Assembly (NCBI GenBank): GCA_025964935.1 | Contig: JAOPXW010000155.1 | Span: 1 to 5,411, forward strand | Direction: 5' to 3' | Origin: Friedmanniella sp. | Lineage (GTDB): Bacteria > Actinomycetota > Actinomycetes > Propionibacteriales > Propionibacteriaceae | DNA: 5,411 nt | Shown: piece after piece, positions 1 through 3,626 of the stretch | How positions within the stretch are numbered: the stretch's first letter is position 1 | Layout of the letters: the number at the start of each line of letters is the position of its first letter | Notes under the pieces: model-generated | What the model saw: only the letters and a program-made list of their open reading frames with translations | Told to the model about the DNA's origin: nothing | The model's database searches: none | Translations under genes and position numbers: made by a program

Positions 1-107
1 TCATACACGTCGGCGACGTCGCCTTCTTCGGCCCCGGGATGTCCCCGGCGCCCAAGGGTGAGGAGGCGGGTCAGGTCTACGACGGCGTGCTCAAGCTGGC
101 GTCCTAA
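1..107 (+). CDS. DsbA-family mycothiol-linked oxidoreductase (Rv2466c-like), 3' end only, stopped early by TAA
   Basis: Only the last part of the gene is in the window. The frame (first full codon at 3) reads IHVGDVAFFGPGMSPAPKGE and continues to ...YDGVLKLAS before a TAA at 105-107. From memory this matches the C-terminal part of M. tuberculosis Rv2466c, which has IHVNGVAFFGP, then PRGEEAGKLWD, then FASYPHFFELKRTRT. That family is a thioredoxin-fold, DsbA-like cytoplasmic enzyme that uses mycothiol and is linked to oxidative stress defence and nitro-prodrug activation. The catalytic CxxC lies in the N-terminal part, outside the window. The neighbour rpiB downstream, then nei, agrees with the order around Rv2466c. 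The TAA replaces the family's Tyr in S-Y-P; TAC to TAA is one base. About 18 residues would therefore be missing. The family call is fairly firm. Whether the gene is functional is open. Confidence 0.8.
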   Translation, partial: IHVGDVAFFGPGMSPAPKGEEAGQVYDGVLKLAS

Positions 108-161
108 CCCGGCTTCTTCGAGCTCAAGCGCACCCGGACCGTCGGCCCGATCTTCGACTGA
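105..161 (+). other. in-frame continuation of the DsbA-family gene after the TAA: lost or read-through C-terminus
   Basis: Directly after the TAA, in the same frame, 17 codons (108-158) read PGFFELKRTRTVGPIFD and end at a TGA (159-161). This matches the conserved tail of Rv2466c-type proteins (FFELKRTRT, then P-x-FD). All 17 codons end in G or C, so the stretch still has the coding signature of this genome. A terminator-like hairpin begins two bases after the TGA, which suggests that the TGA is the ancestral end of the gene. The reading is either a recent nonsense mutation, a sequencing or assembly error (C read as A at 107), or, less likely, translational readthrough. Confidence 0.75.
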
Positions 162-163
162 CG

Positions 164-180
164 GCGGGCCGCTAGCCCGC
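164..180. terminator. GC-rich hairpin after the DsbA-family gene
   Basis: GCGGGC (164-169) and GCCCGC (175-180) form a perfect six-base-pair stem with a five-base loop. It starts two bases after the TGA at 159-161. No T-run follows on either strand, which is common for terminator-like hairpins in high-GC actinobacteria. The loop contains the stop codon of the minus-strand coding-like stretch, so the hairpin could serve converging units. Termination activity is inferred. Confidence 0.45.
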
Positions 181-330
181 GCTCGCCGTCCGCTGCAGGA
201 AGGCCTCCCAGGTATCGGCCGTCGCGAGGTCGTCGGGCAGCTCCAGCCGCTCCAGGACCGTCCCGACCGACCGGCCCAGGCTAGGCAGGACGCCAAGGCC
301 ATCTGCCAGACTGCTCGCATGCGCGTACAC
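172..330 (-). CDS. possible small minus-strand gene, or 3' remnant of a decayed gene
   Basis: On the minus strand an open frame ends at a TAG (174-172) and reads ...SVGTVLERLELPDD, then LATADTWEAFLQRTASAG. The last 36 codons have G or C in the third position in all but one case, whereas the 16 codons before them do not (6 of 16 end in A or T). That points to real coding sequence over roughly 172-282 and a boundary or decay upstream. No ATG exists in frame. The only plausible start is a GTG at 330-328, giving 52 aa, but it lies inside the first codons of rpiB and has no Shine-Dalgarno sequence. The hairpin at 164-180 sits at its 3' end. I do not recognise the protein. It could be the tail of a deleted gene, a small protein with an unusual start, or chance bias from the GC-rich background. 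Confidence 0.3.
   Translation of the reverse strand: MYAHASSLADGLGVLPSLGRSVGTVLERLELPDDLATADTWEAFLQRTASAG
307..312 (+). promoter_or_regulatory. candidate -10 element for leaderless rpiB
   Basis: CAGACT lies exactly six bases before the ATG at 319. That puts the conserved A and T of an actinobacterial TANNNT -10 at -11 and -7 if transcription starts on the A of the ATG. No Shine-Dalgarno sequence is present just before the ATG, which fits a leaderless mRNA. I see no good -35 hexamer. The same spacing occurs before two other genes in the window. Confidence 0.35.
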
Positions 331-768
331 ATCGGCAGCGACCACGCCGGCTTCGAGCTCAAGGAGTACCTGGTGGCCTCGCTCACCGCCGACGGCCACG
401 ACGTGGTGGACCACGGGCCGGCCGAGTACGACGCCGAGGACGACTACCCGGTCTACTGCATCCCGGCGGCGGAGGCCGCGGTGGCCGAGCCCGGATCGCT
501 GTGCGTGGTGATCGGCGGCTCCGGCAACGGGGAGCAGATCGCGGCCAACAAGGTGACCGGCACCCGCGCGGCCCTGGCCTACAACCGCGACACCGCCGAG
601 CTGGCCCGGCTGCACAACGACGCCAACGTCATCTCGGTCGGGGCCCGGATGCACACCCAGGAAGAGGTCCTGGAGCTGGTCCGGGTCTTCCTGGCCACCG
701 AGTTCAGCGGCGAGGACCGGCACCGCCGCCGGATCGAGCTGCTGGCCGACTACGAGGCGCAGCGCTGA
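319..768 (+). CDS. rpiB: ribose-5-phosphate isomerase B
   Basis: The 149-residue product belongs to the RpiB/LacAB family and interconverts ribose 5-phosphate and ribulose 5-phosphate in the non-oxidative pentose phosphate pathway in the cytoplasm. The N-terminus MRVHIGSDHAGFELK carries the family Asp8-His9 pair. The loop GGSGNGEQIAANKV (residues 66-79) has Glu72 where the actinobacterial enzymes use Glu as general base. Residue 66, at the place of the catalytic Cys of the E. coli type, is Gly. His99, Arg110, Arg134, His135 and Arg138 line up with a constant offset of three with the M. tuberculosis active-site residues His102, Arg113, Arg137, His138 and Arg141, so the active site looks intact. 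The ATG at 319 is chosen because homologous sequence begins there; the frame is open further upstream but without family similarity. There is no Shine-Dalgarno sequence, so a leaderless start is likely. The gene converges on the small minus-strand gene at 800-1069. Confidence 0.96.
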   Translation: MRVHIGSDHAGFELKEYLVASLTADGHDVVDHGPAEYDAEDDYPVYCIPAAEAAVAEPGSLCVVIGGSGNGEQIAANKVTGTRAALAYNRDTAELARLHNDANVISVGARMHTQEEVLELVRVFLATEFSGEDRHRRRIELLADYEAQR

Positions 769-780
769 GGCCGGTCCCGA

Positions 781-799
781 GGCCGGCGGTGAGCCGGTC
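781..799. terminator. hairpin between convergent rpiB and the minus-strand small gene
   Basis: Positions 781-787 pair with 793-799 around a five-base loop (GGTGA). The core is CCGGC/GCCGG, extended in plus-strand RNA by a G-U and a G-C pair to seven base pairs. It starts 12 bases after the rpiB stop and ends at the stop of the opposing gene. No T-run is present, so this is a terminator-like structure rather than a textbook intrinsic terminator. On the minus strand the G-U pair becomes an A-C mismatch, so the hairpin favours rpiB transcripts. Confidence 0.4.
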
Positions 800-1069
800 C
801 TAGCGGCCGCGGCCGGCGGGGGTGCCCCGGCGGCCGTCGATCCGGGCGAGCAGCCCGGCCACGACCTGCTCGGCCATGGCCTCGTCCTCGGGTCCGGGTC
901 GGGAGACGTCGCGGGCCCGCATCGCCCGGTCGGCGCTGACCAGGCCCGAGACCCCGTCGCGTCCGAACTCGCGTGGCCACAGGTCACGCCCCTCGCCGTG
1001 CTGGCCACCGTGATGGGACCCGGCGGACCCGCCCGAGGGCCGTCCCCCCGAGCCTGTCGCACCTGTCAT
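800..1069 (-). CDS. small hypothetical protein (89 aa)
   Basis: The ATG at 1069-1067 opens an 89-residue frame ending in TAG at 802-800. Third positions are almost all G or C along the whole frame, and the two opposite-strand frames here give only low-quality arginine/proline translations. Residues 1-29 are Gly/Ser/His rich and probably disordered. Residues 46-79 (ADRAMRARDVSRP, then a charged predicted helix to ARIDG) look like the structured, conserved part, and the C-terminus is a basic Arg/Gly tail. There is no signal peptide or membrane segment. I do not recognise a named family; it resembles the small uncharacterised proteins common in actinobacteria. It is convergent with rpiB and divergent from nei, so it breaks up what would otherwise be a simple rpiB-nei run. 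The start lacks a Shine-Dalgarno sequence but has a -10-like hexamer at leaderless spacing. Confidence 0.7.
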   Translation of the reverse strand: MTGATGSGGRPSGGSAGSHHGGQHGEGRDLWPREFGRDGVSGLVSADRAMRARDVSRPGPEDEAMAEQVVAGLLARIDGRRGTPAGRGR

Positions 1070-1075
1070 GCTGAC

Positions 1076-1081
1076 ACGCTA
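1076..1081 (-). promoter_or_regulatory. candidate -10 element for the leaderless minus-strand small gene
   Basis: Read on the minus strand, TAGCGT is a full TANNNT match. It is followed by six bases (GTCAGC) and then the ATG at 1069. This spacing places the transcription start on the first base of the start codon. No convincing -35 is visible 16-18 bases further upstream. Confidence 0.4.
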
Positions 1082-1112
1082 GGCCACAGAACCAAGGCGT
1101 ACGCCCTCGACA

Positions 1113-1151
1113 CGGGAGTGTGACCGGCGACGCGCCGCACGCCGGGAGTGT
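1113..1151. repeat. 9-bp direct repeat in the divergent promoter region
   Basis: CGGGAGTGT occurs at 1113-1121 and again at 1143-1151, 30 bases apart, and both copies continue with a loosely shared NNCCG. The region is the 116-base gap between the minus-strand small gene and nei. Two copies about three helical turns apart upstream of nei could be binding sites for a regulator. Chance repetition in GC-rich DNA is equally possible. I see no clear nei promoter hexamers in the gap. Confidence 0.3.
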
Positions 1152-1171
1152 CGCCGCGCGGCGGCGCCCGC

Positions 1172-1180
1172 GAGGAGGAG
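1172..1180 (+). promoter_or_regulatory. strong Shine-Dalgarno sequence that decides the TTG start of nei
   Basis: GAGGAGGAG lies five bases before the TTG at 1186. An ATG at 1181-1183 follows it directly, but that ATG is in another frame and too close. The TTG is in the frame that reads PEGHTLHRLA, the invariant N-terminus of the Nei/Fpg family, so the purine-rich site supports the TTG. Confidence 0.7.
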
Positions 1181-1185
1181 ATGAG

Positions 1186-1992
1186 TTGCCCGAGGGACAC
1201 ACCCTGCACCGGCTGGCCGACGACCTCACCGACGCGTTCGGCGGTCGCGTGGTGTCGGTCACCAGCCCGCAGGGGCGCTTCGCCGAGTCCGCGGCGCTGC
1301 TCGACCAGTCCCTGCTGCTCGAGGCGACCGCGCACGGAAAGCACCTGTTCTGCGCCTTCGACGACGACCGCTGGCTGCACATCCACCTGGGGCTGATCGG
1401 CAAGCTCACCCTCGGCCCCCCGGACCCCCCGCGCGGTGAGGTCCGGGTCCGGATCGCGGACCGCCACGTCGCCGCCGACCTGCGGGGCCCGCAGGTGTGC
1501 GTGCTCCGGACCGAGAGCGAGGTCGCCGCCCAGCTGGCCGAGCTCGGGCCGGACCCGCTCCGCGCCGACGCCGACCCGGACCTGGCCTGGTCCCGCATCC
1601 ACCGGGCCTCCCGGCCGATCGGGGCGCTGCTCATGGACCAGCGCATCCTGTCCGGGGTGGGCAACGTCTATCGGGCCGAGATCCTCTTCCGGAACCGGAT
1701 CGACCCGCACCGCCCCGGGTCGGAGCTCCGCCGGGCGAGCTGGCAGGCGCTGTGGGGGGACCTGCTCGAGCTGATGCCGCTGGGGGTCCGCGACAACCGG
1801 ATCGACACCGTCCGGCCCGAGCACACCCCTGAGGCGATGGGTCGCCCGCCGCGCCTGGACGACCACGGCGGCGAGGTCTACGTCTACCGTCGCGCCGGGC
1901 TGCCCTGCTGGGTGTGCGGGGCCAGGGTGCGGACGGAGGTGCTGGCCGGCCGGAACCTGTTCTGGTGCGGTCGGTGCCAGCGCCGCCGGTGA
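1186..1992 (+). CDS. nei: Nei1-type DNA glycosylase/AP lyase (endonuclease VIII, Fpg/Nei family)
   Basis: The 268-residue product removes oxidised bases from DNA and cleaves the abasic site by beta/delta elimination, in base excision repair. It begins MPEGHTLHRLA: Pro2 is the catalytic nucleophile exposed after Met removal, and Glu3 is the partner acid. Lys52 in HGKHLF is the conserved DNA-contacting lysine. The H2TH region is around residues 147-174 (LLMDQRILSGVGNVYRAEIL), with Asn160. The C-terminal zinc finger has Cys241, Cys244, Cys261 and Cys264, with the catalytic-loop Arg256 in AGRNLFWC. All key residues are present. Length and sequence agree closely with M. tuberculosis Nei1 (Rv2464c), as I remember it, which also neighbours rpiB. 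The start must be the TTG at 1186, because translation from further upstream would bury Pro2. The stop overlaps the GTG of the next gene (GTGA), so the two are probably co-translated. Confidence 0.95.
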   Translation: MPEGHTLHRLADDLTDAFGGRVVSVTSPQGRFAESAALLDQSLLLEATAHGKHLFCAFDDDRWLHIHLGLIGKLTLGPPDPPRGEVRVRIADRHVAADLRGPQVCVLRTESEVAAQLAELGPDPLRADADPDLAWSRIHRASRPIGALLMDQRILSGVGNVYRAEILFRNRIDPHRPGSELRRASWQALWGDLLELMPLGVRDNRIDTVRPEHTPEAMGRPPRLDDHGGEVYVYRRAGLPCWVCGARVRTEVLAGRNLFWCGRCQRRR

Positions 1993-3536
1993 GGTTCGAC
2001 TGCGACGGCGCCGACCTCGAGGTCGACGAGCGGGGACGGGTCACCGCCGTACGGCACCGGGCCCGCCCCGAACTGGTCTACCTCGCCGACGTCGGCGGGG
2101 TCGAGGTTGACCATGACCGCGGCCCGGTGGCCTGGTCGGAGCCTGACGTCAGTCTCGACACCGACGAGGTCGAGGTGCGGCGGAGCTCGCCCGGGCTCAT
2201 CCTGGTGGTCCGTCACACCTTCGCCGCCGGCTGGGGCCTGCGGGTCGCGCTGACCAACACCTCCGACCGCCCCGTCCCGCTGGAGCGCCTCCGGATCGGC
2301 TGGGCGCCCGGCCCGTCCTGCGTGGGCTGGGCCCTGACCGCCGGGGCCACCGGGGCGTACGCCGTCCAGCCCGCCGACGCGGCAGGTCCCGTGCTCGGCG
2401 GCCTGCTCACCCTCGGTGACCTGGACCGGGTCACCGCCTCGGAGCTGGTCACCGACCAGGTCCGGCTCGCCCCGGGGGGCCGCTACGTCCTGGCCTGGCA
2501 GTGGTCGTGGTCCGCCACGCCCCGGCAGGTCGGCCTGGGTCGTCAGCCGGAGGTGCCCGAGACGGCCTACCTCACGGTGCCCGAGCCGGCCCGGCTGCCG
2601 GCCGACGACGACCGGGTCCTGCTCCGCCCGTCCGGGGTCGCCGTCGAGCGGGTCCGGGACACCCTGGAGCTCATGGTCGGGTCCCCGGGCACCTACCCCG
2701 TCGAGCTGCGGACCGCCCGTGGGACCACGCGCTACGACCTGGTCTGGGCCGCGCCGGTGGCCGAGGTGCTGGCCGCCGCGGCGTCCGAGGTGCTGGCCGG
2801 ACCCCGGACGGCGGCGGGCATCGTCCGGCTCGCGAGCGTCGACGCCGCCCTCGTCCTGCAGCACGCGCTGCGCACCTCCGCGGTCGAGGACCCCGAGGCC
2901 GCGGCCGAGGCGCTGGACCTGTTCGTCGCCCGGCTCGGGGAGGAGCCCAGCACCGACCCGCGGACGCTCTGCCTGCTGGCGGGGGAGTTCGGCCGTACGG
3001 GGGACCCCGACGCCCTGGCCGGGGCCACCGCCGGACTGCTCGAGGTCGGCCGACCGGCCCCCGGGCTCGGGCTGGCCGGCAGCCAGGTAGCGGTGGCCTC
3101 CGTCCTGGCCGGCCGGTCGCCGGGTCCGGTGATGGAGCACCTGGCCGGACTCGTCCGGCCGGTGCCGCCGGGTGGCGGCCCGCTGCCCGAGCAGGTGACC
3201 GACCTGGAGCTGCGCGCCCTGTGCCGGGCGGACGGCGCCGGACCTCCGCCGAGCCGGGGCGACGACCTCACCGGCCGGCTGCTGGCGGTGGGGACCGCCG
3301 TCGGGTCGGGCCTGAGGGGTCGACCCCTGACCCCGCTGCCGCTGGTGGACCTGGCCCACCTGGCCGCGGTGCTGACCCTGCTGCCCGAGCCGCTCAGCCT
3401 GGCGGCCGAGCCGGTCTGGGGATGCACCGCCCACCAGCTCGCCCACCGGCTGCGGGCGGAGGTGGTGGCCCGCCTCGAGGGCGAGCCCCTGGGCACCGCG
3501 CACGCCTGGCTGGCTCTCGGGTCCACCACCGACTGA
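1989..3536 (+). CDS. uncharacterised 515-aa protein, translationally coupled to nei
   Basis: The GTG at 1989 overlaps the nei stop (TGA 1990-1992) by four bases. No Shine-Dalgarno sequence stands out, so translation is probably coupled to nei. The open frame reaches back to 1914, but those codons lie inside nei, and the sequence looks protein-like from MRFDCDGADLEVDERGRV onward. The product has no signal peptide, membrane segment or Cys/His metal cluster, so it is probably cytoplasmic. Residues 1-250 are rich in alternating hydrophobic residues and turns (for example LRVALTNTSDRP at 84-95 and VLAWQWSWSATP at 167-178), suggesting a beta-sandwich. Residues 253-515 are Ala/Leu rich and mostly helical, possibly helical repeats. 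I do not recognise a family. A carbohydrate-binding-like beta domain plus helical domain is only a guess. Third-position GC and balanced composition show that this strand, not the equally long antisense frame, is coding. Confidence 0.85.
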   Translation: MRFDCDGADLEVDERGRVTAVRHRARPELVYLADVGGVEVDHDRGPVAWSEPDVSLDTDEVEVRRSSPGLILVVRHTFAAGWGLRVALTNTSDRPVPLERLRIGWAPGPSCVGWALTAGATGAYAVQPADAAGPVLGGLLTLGDLDRVTASELVTDQVRLAPGGRYVLAWQWSWSATPRQVGLGRQPEVPETAYLTVPEPARLPADDDRVLLRPSGVAVERVRDTLELMVGSPGTYPVELRTARGTTRYDLVWAAPVAEVLAAAASEVLAGPRTAAGIVRLASVDAALVLQHALRTSAVEDPEAAAEALDLFVARLGEEPSTDPRTLCLLAGEFGRTGDPDALAGATAGLLEVGRPAPGLGLAGSQVAVASVLAGRSPGPVMEHLAGLVRPVPPGGGPLPEQVTDLELRALCRADGAGPPPSRGDDLTGRLLAVGTAVGSGLRGRPLTPLPLVDLAHLAAVLTLLPEPLSLAAEPVWGCTAHQLAHRLRAEVVARLEGEPLGTAHAWLALGSTTD

Positions 3537-3542
3537 GCCCGG

Positions 3543-3578
3543 GACCCCCCGGCTTAGGGGTCGACGGCCGGGACGGCC
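3543..3578. terminator. tandem GC-rich hairpins after the nei-515 aa unit
   Basis: Two inverted repeats follow the TGA at 3534-3536. GACCCC (3543-3548) pairs with GGGGTC (3557-3562) around an eight-base loop. GGCCG (3566-3570) pairs with CGGCC (3574-3578) around a three-base loop. The following bases, 3584-3603, are unusually T-rich for this genome but contain no T-run. They probably end the nei transcript, although activity is inferred only. Confidence 0.45.
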
Positions 3579-3614
3579 ACGGCTGATCTTGGCTTCGTCT
3601 TATCCGGGGTCTGC

Positions 3615-3620
3615 CAGAGT
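3615..3620 (+). promoter_or_regulatory. candidate -10 element for lysX
   Basis: CAGAGT lies exactly six bases before the GTG at 3627, the same geometry as before rpiB (CAGACT) and before the minus-strand small gene (TAGCGT). TTGGCT at 3589-3594 could be a -35, but its 20-base spacer is longer than the usual 16-18. The hexamer supports a leaderless start at the GTG of 3627. Confidence 0.3.
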
Positions 3621-3626
3621 GGAGGC

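Noticed and set aside
58..318. Upstream extension of rpiB in the same frame
   Set aside because: The extension runs through the end of the DsbA-family gene in a different frame, has weaker third-position bias, and RpiB proteins start at the MRVHIGSDHAG motif.
1120..1185. Upstream GTG start for nei
   Set aside because: Starting there would place 22 residues before the catalytic proline, which must be next to the removed initiator Met. The Shine-Dalgarno sequence fits the TTG at 1186.
1066..1866. Minus-strand open frames over nei
   Set aside because: They are antisense to a fully conserved glycosylase with all catalytic residues, and their translations have a shadow-type composition.
1914..1988. 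Earlier ATG start for the 515-aa gene
   Set aside because: The extra 25 codons lie wholly inside the zinc-finger part of nei and look like out-of-frame translation. The GTG overlapping the nei stop is the typical coupled start.
1884..3503. Minus-strand open frame of about 539 codons opposite the 515-aa gene
   Set aside because: It mirrors the plus-strand gene and is rich in Gln, Gly, Arg, His and Pro with no fold-like pattern. The plus strand has the better codon third-position bias and protein-like composition and couples to nei. It is a shadow of GC-rich DNA.
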